From contig CACJFE010000002.1 in assembly GCA_902592655.1 (NCBI GenBank), forward strand, positions 62,001-126,000: a stretch of 64,000 nt of DNA, given 5' to 3'. Positions within the stretch are counted from its first letter, which is position 1. Each line of letters starts with the position of its first letter. Positions 7,180 to 16,032 of this stretch are shown piece after piece. The notes under the pieces were generated by a model. The model had not been told where the DNA came from, did no database searches, and saw only the letters and a program-made list of their open reading frames with translations. The DNA is from an uncultured Pelagibacteraceae bacterium (GTDB taxonomy: Bacteria; Pseudomonadota; Alphaproteobacteria; Pelagibacterales; Pelagibacteraceae). Position numbers and translations under genes: made by a program.

Positions 7180-8187
7180 ATGAAAATTTTAATCGTTACT
7201 GATGCCTGGTATCCGCAAGTGAATGGTGTTTGTAGAACTTTAAAAAATCTTGGTGATGAATTAAAAAAAATTGGACATCAGGTTGAATATATTGAACCTA
7301 ATCAATTTTTTACTGTGCCAATGCCAAAATATAATGAAATAAAACTTTCTCTTAATGTTTGGCCTAGAGTAGGTAGATTAATTTCTAAAGCCGATGCTGA
7401 CATAATTCACATAGCAACAGAAGGCCCGATAGGAATATTTGCAAAAAGATATTGTGTAAAAAATAAGCTTAAGTTTACCACGTCTTACCATACTCAATTT
7501 GATAAATATTTGAAGCTATACTATCCTTATTTGCCAATTAAGCTTGCTCAAAAGTTCCTTAAAGGATTTCATTCAAAGGCGGAAAAAATTTTAGTAACAA
7601 CTCAATCAATGAAAGATGAACTTCAAGAAATTGGTTTTGATAAGGATAAGATGGTTGTTTGGACCAGAGGGGCAAACCACGGGGCATTTCAAAAGCCTAA
7701 AAAGATTAATTTAGAGTATAAAAGACCAATTTATCTTTATGTGGGTAGGGTATCTATTGAGAAGAACATCAGAGCATTTCTGGATTTAGAGTTAGAAGGC
7801 ACGAAACTAGTTGTTGGTAAAGGACCTGATTTAGATAAACTTAAAAAAGAATACCCTGAAGCAATATTTAAAGGAGAGAGAACAAATGGTGAGCTTGCAA
7901 GTTACTTTGCTTCTTCTGATGTTTTTGTTTTCCCGAGCAAAACAGATACTTTTGGAATTGTAATTATAGAAGCTTTAAAATGTGGATTGCCAGTAGCTGC
8001 TTACCCAGTAGCAGGACCAAAAGATATTTTTAACGGTACAAACATTGGCTCGTTAAACAACGATCTTAAAAAAGCAGCACTTGAAGCTCTTAAGTCAGAT
8101 AGAAGCGCTTGCATTGAGCATGCAAAAAAATATACCTGGGAAAATTGCGCAAAAATCTTTTTAAATAGTGCGGTATCAAACCGCTAA
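7180..8187 (+). CDS. agt: GT4 glycosyltransferase, probable diacylglycerol glycosyltransferase (Agt)
   Basis: A GT-B fold transferase of 335 residues. The N-terminus has DAWYPQVNGVCRTLKNL, and the C-terminal half has YVGRVSIEKN and the acidic 'SKTDTFGIVIIEAL' motif that binds the sugar nucleotide. Homologues paired with plcP add a hexose or glucuronic acid to diacylglycerol, making glycolipids that replace phospholipids. No spacer separates it from plcP, which implies coupled expression. A 5-base GC hairpin (8170-8184) covers its 3' end, 45 bases before phoR. The transferred sugar cannot be read from the sequence. Confidence 0.82.
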   Translation: MKILIVTDAWYPQVNGVCRTLKNLGDELKKIGHQVEYIEPNQFFTVPMPKYNEIKLSLNVWPRVGRLISKADADIIHIATEGPIGIFAKRYCVKNKLKFTTSYHTQFDKYLKLYYPYLPIKLAQKFLKGFHSKAEKILVTTQSMKDELQEIGFDKDKMVVWTRGANHGAFQKPKKINLEYKRPIYLYVGRVSIEKNIRAFLDLELEGTKLVVGKGPDLDKLKKEYPEAIFKGERTNGELASYFASSDVFVFPSKTDTFGIVIIEALKCGLPVAAYPVAGPKDIFNGTNIGSLNNDLKKAALEALKSDRSACIEHAKKYTWENCAKIFLNSAVSNR

Positions 8188-8229
8188 AAAATATTTCTTT
8201 AGTCTATATCTTTAAAGTATAATCAAATC

Positions 8230-9426
8230 ATGGAATTATTATTTTACTCTCTTGCTGGAATAATTGTGATCGTAGTAATTGCAGTATCCAGAAAATCAAT
8301 TGTAGCAGGTATGGATGCAAGATCCGATATTAAGAGAGAAAATAAACCAGCTGATAATGAAGAGGGAATAGAAGACATCACCAATGAAAATATTGAAAAA
8401 ACTAATGAGCAAGTAAAGATTATAAATCAAATCGATGATCTAATTTTAATTGTAGATAAATTTAAAAATATCAAATTTTTTAATAATAGTGCAAAAAAAA
8501 AATTTGGAGAAAATAATTTAAATAAGCACGTGGCTACTCTATTGAGAGTTCCTGATTTACTCCAAAATATTGATTTAGTGCTTTTAAAAAAAGAGACAAT
8601 TACTATGGATTTAGAATTATCCTCTCCCTCATTTCAGTTCTTTAAAGTTTATCTATTCTCTGGACCGACCTCATATGTCGATGATCATGATTCAGTTGTT
8701 TTATTTCTAAAAGATTTAACTGATATTATAAAAGCGCAAAGGTTCAAATCTGATTTTGTAGCCAATGTAAGCCATGAACTTAAAACGCCTTTAGTTTCTA
8801 TTAAAGGATTTCTAGAAACTATAAGCGGACATGCGAAAGATGATTTAGAAGCACAAAAAAAATTTATACCGATAATGCTTGAGCAAGCTGATAGGATGGA
8901 AAGCTTAATTAAAGATTTACTTTCATTAAGTAGAATTGAGTTAGAGGAACATATACAGCCACGAGATAAAGTAAATTTAAAAGAAATTTTAAGTAACGTT
9001 GTAGATATCCATCAAAAAAATTTAAAATCTTTTGAATTTAAAAATAATATAAAAGATGATTTCTTTATTAAAGGCGATCATGAAAAATTAATAGAAGTTT
9101 TTTCAAATATTATTGATAACAGTATAAAATATTCAGAAAAAAATAAAAAGATCGAGGTTAATTGTGGGCAAGGTAACGGAAAAGTAATAGGAGACTCTTA
9201 CACCGTGTCCATTAAAGATAATGGTATTGGAATTCCAACTGAACAACTTCCGAGAATTACAGAAAGATTTTTTAGAGTTGATGCAGCTAAAAGTAAAAAA
9301 GTTGGTGGCACTGGACTTGGAATGGCGATCGTGAAGCACATTGTTAATCAGCATAGAGGAGAACTAGAAATAAAAAGTGAACCTCAAAATGGCACCGAAA
9401 TAAAGGTCCATTTTTCAAAATTTTAG
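8230..9426 (+). CDS. phoR: Phosphate regulon sensor histidine kinase PhoR
   Basis: A 398-residue membrane histidine kinase. It has one transmembrane segment (about 2-20), a PAS-like region (about 62-165), an HisKA box VSHELKTPL with phosphoacceptor His182, and an HATPase domain with N (IIDNSIKYS), G1 (DNGIGIP) and G2 (GGTGLGMAIV) boxes. It would phosphorylate PhoB when phosphate is scarce, with PhoU and the Pst transporter passing on the signal. A TATAAT at 8218-8223 ends 6 bases before the ATG, so an internal, nearly leaderless transcript is possible. phoB lies 6 kb downstream at the other end of the pst genes. Confidence 0.93.
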   Translation: MELLFYSLAGIIVIVVIAVSRKSIVAGMDARSDIKRENKPADNEEGIEDITNENIEKTNEQVKIINQIDDLILIVDKFKNIKFFNNSAKKKFGENNLNKHVATLLRVPDLLQNIDLVLLKKETITMDLELSSPSFQFFKVYLFSGPTSYVDDHDSVVLFLKDLTDIIKAQRFKSDFVANVSHELKTPLVSIKGFLETISGHAKDDLEAQKKFIPIMLEQADRMESLIKDLLSLSRIELEEHIQPRDKVNLKEILSNVVDIHQKNLKSFEFKNNIKDDFFIKGDHEKLIEVFSNIIDNSIKYSEKNKKIEVNCGQGNGKVIGDSYTVSIKDNGIGIPTEQLPRITERFFRVDAAKSKKVGGTGLGMAIVKHIVNQHRGELEIKSEPQNGTEIKVHFSKF

Positions 9427-9489
9427 CAAATATTACAGTTTTATTAAATTTTATCTTGAGATAGACAGTAAAATAGTTAAAATTCTAGT

Positions 9490-10101
9490 ATGACTAGAAT
9501 AACAAATTATATAATTCTGGTTTTATTAACTTTAATTTTTACAACTGTTAAAGCAGATGTAAATTTAATAGAGAAAACTTTACGTTCTCAACCTCTTACA
9601 GTTTTTGATCTTGGACTTTTAAGACTTAAAAACGATCTTAAGCAAGCTAAAAACGATTTAGTTCTTGAAGTAGATAGTAAAAATGTATCTACAATTTATA
9701 CTGAAGCTTTATTTTCAAGACGATACGATGGAATTCAATTAATTGTGTCAGCACCGATGAGCACTCATTTAAATGCTAAATCGTACATGGCGGACTCAAT
9801 CAAATGTAGAAAAATTTTTGAAAAAGTTAAAAATAATCTTTTAAAAGGACAAAACGAGAGCAATATGATTCACTCACAAGCTGCATCTTATTTAACCGAA
9901 GTATTTACCGCTCCTACACAATGGAACGCGTGGAGATATGATAGAGGTTTTACTCAAAAATTAGTTAACTTTGTACAACTAGAAGTTACATTAAAGCCAA
10001 CGCAATCCTACGCTATTAAAAATAAAGTAAGACCTTTTAGTTGCGGAGGGTCTTTAGCCTCTGATTATCAACAAATCGAGATAACTAGAAAGTTCAACTA
10101 A
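9490..10101 (+). CDS. Uncharacterised exported protein between phoR and pstS
   Basis: I do not recognise a family. The 203-residue product begins with a clear signal peptide (hydrophobic core about 8-19, likely cut after VKA at residue 22) and the mature part is soluble. Two cysteines (in SIKCRKIF and FSCGGS) could form a disulfide in the periplasm. No catalytic motif is evident, and aromatic patches such as 'TQWNAWRYDRGF' suggest a folded binding domain. It lies in phase with the phosphate island, 63 bases after phoR and 107 bases before pstS, so a role in phosphate response is a reasonable guess from position only. Confidence 0.75.
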   Translation: MTRITNYIILVLLTLIFTTVKADVNLIEKTLRSQPLTVFDLGLLRLKNDLKQAKNDLVLEVDSKNVSTIYTEALFSRRYDGIQLIVSAPMSTHLNAKSYMADSIKCRKIFEKVKNNLLKGQNESNMIHSQAASYLTEVFTAPTQWNAWRYDRGFTQKLVNFVQLEVTLKPTQSYAIKNKVRPFSCGGSLASDYQQIEITRKFN

Positions 10102-10122
10102 AAAGTTATCATTTTAATAAAT

Positions 10123-10140
10123 TTGTAACATATCTGTAAT
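10123..10140 (+). promoter_or_regulatory. Putative Pho box upstream of pstS
   Basis: TTGTAACATATCTGTAAT agrees with the PhoB consensus at 13 of 18 positions and shows the two direct repeats (TTGTAAC and CTGTAAT) 11 bases apart. It precedes pstS by 68 bases, which is where a PhoB-activated promoter would place it. The first repeat is shared almost exactly with the site before plcP. Confidence 0.7.
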
Positions 10141-10160
10141 AATTAAGAATCCTCTTAATT
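10141..10160. promoter_or_regulatory. Inverted repeat abutting the pstS Pho box
   Basis: AATTAAGA (10141-10148) and TCTTAATT (10153-10160) form a perfect 8-base inverted repeat around a 4-base loop. It directly follows the Pho box and covers the expected -10 region, so it could be a second operator or an RNA hairpin at the start of the pstS leader. AT-rich repeats can also arise by chance here. Confidence 0.4.
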
Positions 10161-10208
10161 CTATGAGTCCAATGTTTGTTAATTAATTAATAAATGAAAG
10201 GATAAACA

Positions 10209-11213
10209 ATGAGAAAACTATCAATCGCTTTAGCTTCATTAGTTGCAATGTTAGTTGTGACTTCTGCTCAAGCTAGAGATCAGATTAAAATCGTAGGTTC
10301 TTCAACTGTATTCCCGTATGCAACAATCGTTGCTGAAAGATTTGGTTCGTCTGGTAAATTTAAAACACCAGTAATCGAGTCAACAGGAACAGGTGGTGGA
10401 GCTAAATTATTTTGTGCCGGAGTTGGTACAGAGCACCCAGACATAACAAATGCATCTAGAGCCATGAAGGCTAAAGAGTATGCGCTATGTCAAAAAAATG
10501 GTGTTGAAGAAATCGTAGAGATTACAGTTGGTAACGACGGTATAACGTTAGCTTATTCTAAAGATGCTAAACCAGTAAACTTTACAAAAAAACAATTATG
10601 GGCAGCATTAGCAAAAGAAGTTGCTAAAGATGGTGCGTTAGTACCAAATCCATATAAAAATTGGAGTGATATCGACTCATCATTACCAAACTACCCTATC
10701 AAAGTTATGGTGCCTCCAGGAACATCAGGAACAAGAGATGCTTGGAATTCATTAGTAATGAAAAAAGGTATCGATGATGCTTCTAAAAAAGCTGGTGCTA
10801 AATATAAAGCGTTAAGAGAAGATGGTGCGGTAATTGAAGTTGGTGAAAACGACTCACTTATTATTCAAAAATTAGCTGCGGACAAAGAAATGTTCGGTTT
10901 CTTTGGTTTCAGTTATTTCTTAGCTGCAAAAGATAAATTGCAAGCTGCAAGCATTGAAGGTGGTCAACCAAGTCTATCTTCGATTCAAGATTACAGTTAC
11001 GCAGTTGCAAGACCTTTATTCTTCTACGTGAAAAAAGCTCACGTGGGCGTTGTACCAGGCTTACATGAATTCGTAAAAGAGTTCACAAGTAAAAAAGCTA
11101 TGGGTAAAAAAGGTTATTTAACTGATATCGGGCTAGTACCTCTAGATGGCAAGTTATACAAAACATCTAGAACTAACGCTACGAAGTTAGTTAACATGCC
11201 TGCTAAGAAGTAG
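10209..11213 (+). CDS. pstS: Phosphate ABC transporter substrate-binding protein PstS
   Basis: Periplasmic phosphate receptor of 334 residues. The signal peptide ends after SAQA at residue 22. IVGSSTVFPYA and 'PPGTSGTRDAW' supply the Ser/Thr/Arg ligands that bind phosphate, and the GTGGG loop is present. A good ribosome binding site (AAAGGAT) lies before the ATG and a Pho box further upstream. Codon use is richer in G and C than that of the neighbours, which fits strong expression. A terminator-like hairpin follows the gene, so its transcript can exceed that of pstC. This protein is among the most abundant in phosphate-limited SAR11. Confidence 0.96.
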   Translation: MRKLSIALASLVAMLVVTSAQARDQIKIVGSSTVFPYATIVAERFGSSGKFKTPVIESTGTGGGAKLFCAGVGTEHPDITNASRAMKAKEYALCQKNGVEEIVEITVGNDGITLAYSKDAKPVNFTKKQLWAALAKEVAKDGALVPNPYKNWSDIDSSLPNYPIKVMVPPGTSGTRDAWNSLVMKKGIDDASKKAGAKYKALREDGAVIEVGENDSLIIQKLAADKEMFGFFGFSYFLAAKDKLQAASIEGGQPSLSSIQDYSYAVARPLFFYVKKAHVGVVPGLHEFVKEFTSKKAMGKKGYLTDIGLVPLDGKLYKTSRTNATKLVNMPAKK

Positions 11214-11228
11214 TAGTATCAATTAAAC

Positions 11229-11255
11229 AAAAAGGGGGTATTTTACCCCCTTTTT
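11229..11255 (+). terminator. Intrinsic terminator between pstS and pstC
   Basis: AAAAAGGGGGTA (11229-11240) and TACCCCCTTTTT (11244-11255) form a perfect 12-base stem with a TTT loop and a U-rich 3' arm. It is the best terminator in the window. Located 18 bases before pstC, it would act as a partial terminator that lowers permease expression relative to the binding protein. Confidence 0.85.
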
Positions 11256-11272
11256 ATCTCTGGAAGCTCAAT

Positions 11273-12649
11273 ATGAATTTAATACTTGTAACTTTTATTA
11301 TTCTCTTAGCTTTCACAAGTTATTATTTCGGTAGAAAAAAAGCTCTAGTTATTCAATCATCACAAAGACTTACGGCATTACCAAAATTTTATGGATATTA
11401 TTTAGCTGCTTGGTGTGCTGCACCAGCATTAATAATTTTTGCTCTTTGGTCAGTTTTTGAACCATCAATAGTTAAAACATTTATTTTACAAGATTACACT
11501 GATCAGAACTTAACTAAAAATGAGCTTCAGCTTATTTACACAAAGGTTAAAGCATTAGCCGCAGGAACTTACACGGGAAATATTACTAATTTTCTAGATG
11601 AGTCTGCTAATAAGTACATTCAATTAAAAGGAATAGCTAACAGCGCTAAAGTAGCAATTATTTTAGCAATTTTAATTTTCTCTCTGAGTTTTGCATATAG
11701 GTCTGTTCAGAAAAATGATCGCATGAGAGAACCAGTAGAAATTTTTCTTAAATGGGTGTTATTTGTTGCATCATTAGGCGCAGTTTTAGTTACAATCGGA
11801 ATAGTTTTTTCACTTTTATTCGAAGCGATTAGGTTTTTTCAAGCAGTAAAAATCTTTGACTTTATATTCGGAACTCATTGGTATCCTGCTAAAACTTTTG
11901 TAAGAGATGGCCAACCAGATCCTGAATTAATGAAGGATGCTTTCGGAGCTGTGCCTTTATTTGCTGGAACTTTTTTTATTGCTTTTATTGCAATGTGTGT
12001 TGCCATCCCCATAGGTTTGCTGAGTGGGATATATCTATCTGAGTATGCTGGAAGAGGCGTAAGAAAATATGCGAAACCTATTATTGAGATTTTAGCTGGT
12101 ATTCCAACAGTGGTATATGGTTTTTTTGCAGCTTTAACCGTCGGTCCTTTTGTTAAAGAAATTGGTAACGCTATGGGTTTAGAAGTTTCAGCGGAGAGCG
12201 CTTTAGCTGCAGGAGCAGTTATGGGAGTAATGATAATTCCTTTTATTTCAAGTCTAAGCGATGACGTTATAACAGCAGTACCGCAAAATTTAAGAGATGG
12301 AAGTTACGCAATGGGTGCAACAAAATCTGAAACTGTAAAAAAAGTAATTTTTCCAGCAGCCTTACCTGGTATCGTAGGTTCGATACTTTTAGCAGTATCA
12401 AGAGCGGTGGGAGAAACAATGATTGTTGTAATGGCCTCAGGACTAGCGGCTAATCTTACAATGAACCCCCTTGAGTCAACTTCAACCATTACAGCACAAA
12501 TTGTAGTAATTTTAATTGGAGACCAACAATTTGGAGATCCAAAAACTCAATCAGCTTTTGCCTTGGGAATATCTTTATTTATAGTAACTTTATTTTTAAA
12601 TGTAATCGCTCTTTCAGTTGTTAAAAAATATAGGGAAAAATATGAATAG
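11273..12649 (+). CDS. pstC: Phosphate ABC transporter permease PstC
   Basis: Inner membrane channel subunit of the Pst phosphate importer. At 458 residues it is the long alphaproteobacterial form, with an N-terminal transmembrane segment and a periplasmic loop added before the six-helix permease core. The ABC-binding EAA-type loop is visible as 'AMGATKSETVKKVIFPAALPGIVGSI'. It follows the pstS terminator by 17 bases and overlaps pstA by 8 bases. It would pair with PstA and be energised by PstB. Confidence 0.95.
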   Translation: MNLILVTFIILLAFTSYYFGRKKALVIQSSQRLTALPKFYGYYLAAWCAAPALIIFALWSVFEPSIVKTFILQDYTDQNLTKNELQLIYTKVKALAAGTYTGNITNFLDESANKYIQLKGIANSAKVAIILAILIFSLSFAYRSVQKNDRMREPVEIFLKWVLFVASLGAVLVTIGIVFSLLFEAIRFFQAVKIFDFIFGTHWYPAKTFVRDGQPDPELMKDAFGAVPLFAGTFFIAFIAMCVAIPIGLLSGIYLSEYAGRGVRKYAKPIIEILAGIPTVVYGFFAALTVGPFVKEIGNAMGLEVSAESALAAGAVMGVMIIPFISSLSDDVITAVPQNLRDGSYAMGATKSETVKKVIFPAALPGIVGSILLAVSRAVGETMIVVMASGLAANLTMNPLESTSTITAQIVVILIGDQQFGDPKTQSAFALGISLFIVTLFLNVIALSVVKKYREKYE

Positions 12650-13913
12650 TTTTAAGAAAAATTTATTAAAAAAAAGATATAACGCTGAAAGAAGATTTCA
12701 ATGGTATGGCAAAATAGCTATAGGATTAGCTTTAACCTTTTTAGCAGTTTTTATGTTTCAGATATTTTCAAAAGGTTACTCAGCTTTCCAAAAAACTTGG
12801 ATAGTAACAGAAGTTCATTATGATAAAGAATTACTTTTAATCGATGCAGAAAGCCCATCAAAAGATGATCTAGAAAATGCAGACTATTATGATGTTGCTT
12901 ACAAAGCTATGACCTCATTAGATCCCGGACTTCCTGAAGAAGAGGATCGTCAATTGATACAAATGGTTTCGTATAAATATGAGACAGAGGTTAAAGATCT
13001 ACTTTTAAAAAATCCAGACTATCTAGGTAAAATAGTGCCCATAAAATTAACAGCTTCTGATGATGTTGATCAAGTTCATAAGGGAAATTATCCAAGAGAT
13101 ATCCCCGAAAAGAATAGAAGAGTAAATGATTATCAGTTGCAGATTTACGATATGCTTAATGAAAGAGGAGATATTTTATCAGAGTTTAACATTAGTTTTT
13201 TTACAAGTCCTGACTCAAGAGAGGCTGAACTAGCAGGTATAGCTAGCTCGTTTATGGGAACAGTTTTTAGTATACTAGTATGTTTAGCGTTTTCATTTCC
13301 TATCGCAGTGCTAGCAGCAATTTATCTCGAGGAATTTGCACCAAAAAATAAATTTACAGATTTTATAGAAGTAAACATTAATAATTTAGCAGCCGTTCCA
13401 TCGATAGTCTTTGGTTTGCTAGGTCTTGGTGTTTTATTAGCAGTTTTTAATTTACCAAGGTCGACACCACTTGTTGGAGGAATTACTTTGTCTCTTATGA
13501 CATTACCAACAATAATTATTGCTGCAAGAGCCTCTTTAAAAGCTGTTCCTCCAAGTATAAGAGAAGCTGCTTTAGCGATGGGTGCAAGCAATATGCAAAC
13601 AACCATGCATCATACTGTGCCACTATCAATGCCTGGAACTTTATCTGGAACGATAATTGGCTTGGCTCAAGCTTTAGGGGAAACAGCCCCTTTAATTTTG
13701 ATAGGAATGGTTGCTTTTGTGAACACAATACCTGGTACGCCAGTTGATCCTGCTGCAAGTTTACCAGTTCAGATATATATATGGTCAGAAAGTGCTGAGA
13801 GGGGTTTCGTTGAAAAAGTATCTGCATGTATTATGGTGCTTCTAGCTTTTTTAATTTTAATGAACTTGGCAGCTCAAATCGTTAGACACAAATTTGAAAA
13901 GAAATGGAGTTAA
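12642..13913 (+). CDS. pstA: Phosphate ABC transporter permease PstA
   Basis: The second channel subunit, 423 residues from the ATG at 12642. I prefer this start to one at 12618 because the extra residues would lie wholly inside pstC and are not membrane-like. After one N-terminal helix (about 28-43) comes a long periplasmic insertion (about 50-190) and then the permease core with an EAA loop 'AMGASNMQTTMHHTVPLSMPG'. Long PstA forms like this are usual in alphaproteobacteria. The stop codon abuts the pstB start codon. Confidence 0.94.
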   Translation: MNSFKKNLLKKRYNAERRFQWYGKIAIGLALTFLAVFMFQIFSKGYSAFQKTWIVTEVHYDKELLLIDAESPSKDDLENADYYDVAYKAMTSLDPGLPEEEDRQLIQMVSYKYETEVKDLLLKNPDYLGKIVPIKLTASDDVDQVHKGNYPRDIPEKNRRVNDYQLQIYDMLNERGDILSEFNISFFTSPDSREAELAGIASSFMGTVFSILVCLAFSFPIAVLAAIYLEEFAPKNKFTDFIEVNINNLAAVPSIVFGLLGLGVLLAVFNLPRSTPLVGGITLSLMTLPTIIIAARASLKAVPPSIREAALAMGASNMQTTMHHTVPLSMPGTLSGTIIGLAQALGETAPLILIGMVAFVNTIPGTPVDPAASLPVQIYIWSESAERGFVEKVSACIMVLLAFLILMNLAAQIVRHKFEKKWS

Positions 13914-14669
13914 ATGAGTAAAATCAAAGCGGAAAATGTAAATGTATATTACGGATCCAAACAGGCATTATTTGATGTCTCTATAGATATTGCAGAAAAA
14001 GAAGTTACAGCTCTAATTGGACCATCTGGGTGTGGAAAGTCTACTTTCTTAAGATGCTTGAACAGGATGAACGACGTCATAGAAATTTGTAGAGTTGAAG
14101 GCAGTATTAAAATGGACAACCTAGAACTGAACTCAAGAAAGTTAGATGTTGTGAGACTTAGGGAGAATGTTGGTATGGTTTTTCAAAAACCCAATCCGTT
14201 CCCTAAAACAATTTATGAAAATGTAGCTTATGGGCCTACTATTCACGGTATTGCACAGAGCAAAGAAGAAATGGATCAAATAGTTGAAACAAGTCTGAAA
14301 AAAGCTGCCCTGTGGAACGAAGTTAAAGATAGACTTGATGAAATCGGAACTGGTTTATCAGGCGGTCAACAGCAACGACTATGTATTGCTAGAGCTATAT
14401 CTGTAAGTCCAGAAGTGATTCTCATGGACGAACCATGTTCAGCGCTTGACCCAATAGCAACAGCTCAAATCGAAGAACTTATAGATGATCTTAAAAAAGA
14501 GGTTACAATTGTAATAGTTACCCACTCAATGTCACAAGCAGCCAGGGTATCTCAAAAAACAGGTTTCTTTCATTTGGGAAAACTTATAGAATTTGGACCA
14601 ACAGATAAAATATTTAAAAATCCTGACAACCAGCAAACTCAGGATTATATTACAGGAAGGTTTGGTTAA
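13914..14669 (+). CDS. pstB: Phosphate ABC transporter ATP-binding protein PstB
   Basis: The ATPase that powers PstCA, 251 residues. Walker [10 protein letters not shown] is at residues 36-44, the signature is [15 protein letters not shown], Walker B VILMDEP is followed by CSALDP, and the switch histidine lies in VTHSM. The 'NRMND' and '[13 protein letters not shown]' stretches are typical of PstB. It starts directly after pstA and its stop overlaps the phoU start by one base, so pstCAB-phoU-phoB form one transcription unit. PstB also takes part in signalling to PhoR through PhoU. Confidence 0.97.
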   Translation: MSKIKAENVNVYYGSKQALFDVSIDIAEKEVTALIGPSGCGKSTFLRCLNRMNDVIEICRVEGSIKMDNLELNSRKLDVVRLRENVGMVFQKPNPFPKTIYENVAYGPTIHGIAQSKEEMDQIVETSLKKAALWNEVKDRLDEIGTGLSGGQQQRLCIARAISVSPEVILMDEPCSALDPIATAQIEELIDDLKKEVTIVIVTHSMSQAARVSQKTGFFHLGKLIEFGPTDKIFKNPDNQQTQDYITGRFG

Positions 14670-15349
14670 TGAGTGAAAAACCGCACATTGTAAAATCTTA
14701 CGAAGAGCAACTTCATTTATTAAAAGATACAATAGTGAAAATGGGAACTGGAGTTGAGAAACAGCTTGAAAACACTATTCAATCTTTAGTTAAAAAAGAC
14801 ATTAGTTTAGCAGAAAAATCTATCAAAGATGACGAATTGACTGATAAGTATGAAATAAATATAGAAGAACAAGTTGTAAATTTGATTGCCTTAAGGCAAC
14901 CTATGGCAATAGATTTAAGAGAAACAGTTGTTGCCTTAAAAGTTTCTTCAGACTTAGAGAGAATTGGTGATTTAGCAAAAAACATCTCAAAACGATTAAC
15001 TAAAATTGGAACTGATTTACCTAATGATATTACTAAAAATTTCGAAATAGCTTGTTTAAAAGCATCAAAACAAGTCAATGCAGTTTTAAACTCGTATTTA
15101 CATAGAGATAAAGATACAGCAGAAAATGTTTGGAATTCTGATGAAGAAATAGATCAAATGACCAATAGTAATATGGAAGCTGCAGTAAAGCATTTAGAAA
15201 AAAATAAAAACGATATACAAAAAGTAACCCAACTACTTTTCATGCTTAAAAATATTGAGAGGATTGGAGATCATGCAACCAATATTGCAGAGCAAGTTTA
15301 TTTTCTGATTACAGGAGATTATTTAGAGGGAGACCGACCAAAAGGATAA
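14669..15349 (+). CDS. phoU: Phosphate signalling protein PhoU
   Basis: Cytoplasmic regulator that links Pst activity to PhoR and restrains the Pho response when phosphate is plentiful. The 226-residue protein shows the two PhoU three-helix repeats with the metal-binding ExxxD motifs, seen as 'DLERIGDLAKNI' in the first and 'NIERIGDHATNIAE' in the second. The length matches the family. It is joined to pstB by a TAATG overlap and to phoB by one shared base, which is the usual arrangement. Confidence 0.96.
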   Translation: MSEKPHIVKSYEEQLHLLKDTIVKMGTGVEKQLENTIQSLVKKDISLAEKSIKDDELTDKYEINIEEQVVNLIALRQPMAIDLRETVVALKVSSDLERIGDLAKNISKRLTKIGTDLPNDITKNFEIACLKASKQVNAVLNSYLHRDKDTAENVWNSDEEIDQMTNSNMEAAVKHLEKNKNDIQKVTQLLFMLKNIERIGDHATNIAEQVYFLITGDYLEGDRPKG

Positions 15350-16032
15350 TGAGGGCAAATTTATTCATTGTTGAAGATGAAATGCCCATCGTAACTTTAC
15401 TTAAATACAATTTAGAAAAAGAGGGTCACAAAGTTGATTATGCAGTCAATGGAGAAGACGCTATTAGAAATATAAAGGAAAAAAATCCTGATTTAATTTT
15501 ATTAGATTGGATGTTGCCAGATATTTCAGGTGTTGAAGTCTGTAAAAATTTAAAAAGAAGCAATCTTCACAAAAATATCCCAATCATTATGTTAACAGCC
15601 AAAGGTGAGGAAGAAGACAAACTTAAAGGATTTGAAACAGGAGCTGATGACTATGTAACTAAGCCATTCAGCCAAAAAGAACTTATTGCAAGAATTAACG
15701 CTTTATTAAAGAGATCTAAACCAAGTGTTGCCGCTGATGTTGTGGTATTTGAGGATCTTAAAGTAGATAGAGTTCAACGAAGAGTTTATAGAGCAGATAA
15801 ACAAGTTATAGTCGGCCCAACCGAATTTAAACTAATTGATTTTTTAATAAAGAATCCAAAAAGAGTATATTCGCGTGAGCAACTTCTAAATTCTGTATGG
15901 GGAGATGATATTTATGTTGAGGCCAGAACTATAGATGTTCATATCAGAAGACTAAGAAAAGCAATAAATATTGATGGCAAGAAAGATCTTATCAGAACAG
16001 TAAGATCTGCTGGCTATTCCTTAGATGTTTGA
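15349..16032 (+). CDS. phoB: Phosphate regulon response regulator PhoB
   Basis: An OmpR-family regulator of 227 residues. The receiver domain has the acidic pair E9-D10, phosphoacceptor Asp53 (LLDWMLPD) and the conserved Lys of TKPF. The C-terminal winged helix (about 130-225) has 'EFKLIDFLIKNP' and 'TIDVHIRRLRKAI'. It would bind the Pho boxes before plcP and pstS. Its 3' end overlaps the convergent sixA gene by 19 bases. The kinase gene phoR is separated from it by the pst genes. Confidence 0.95.
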   Translation: MRANLFIVEDEMPIVTLLKYNLEKEGHKVDYAVNGEDAIRNIKEKNPDLILLDWMLPDISGVEVCKNLKRSNLHKNIPIIMLTAKGEEEDKLKGFETGADDYVTKPFSQKELIARINALLKRSKPSVAADVVVFEDLKVDRVQRRVYRADKQVIVGPTEFKLIDFLIKNPKRVYSREQLLNSVWGDDIYVEARTIDVHIRRLRKAINIDGKKDLIRTVRSAGYSLDV

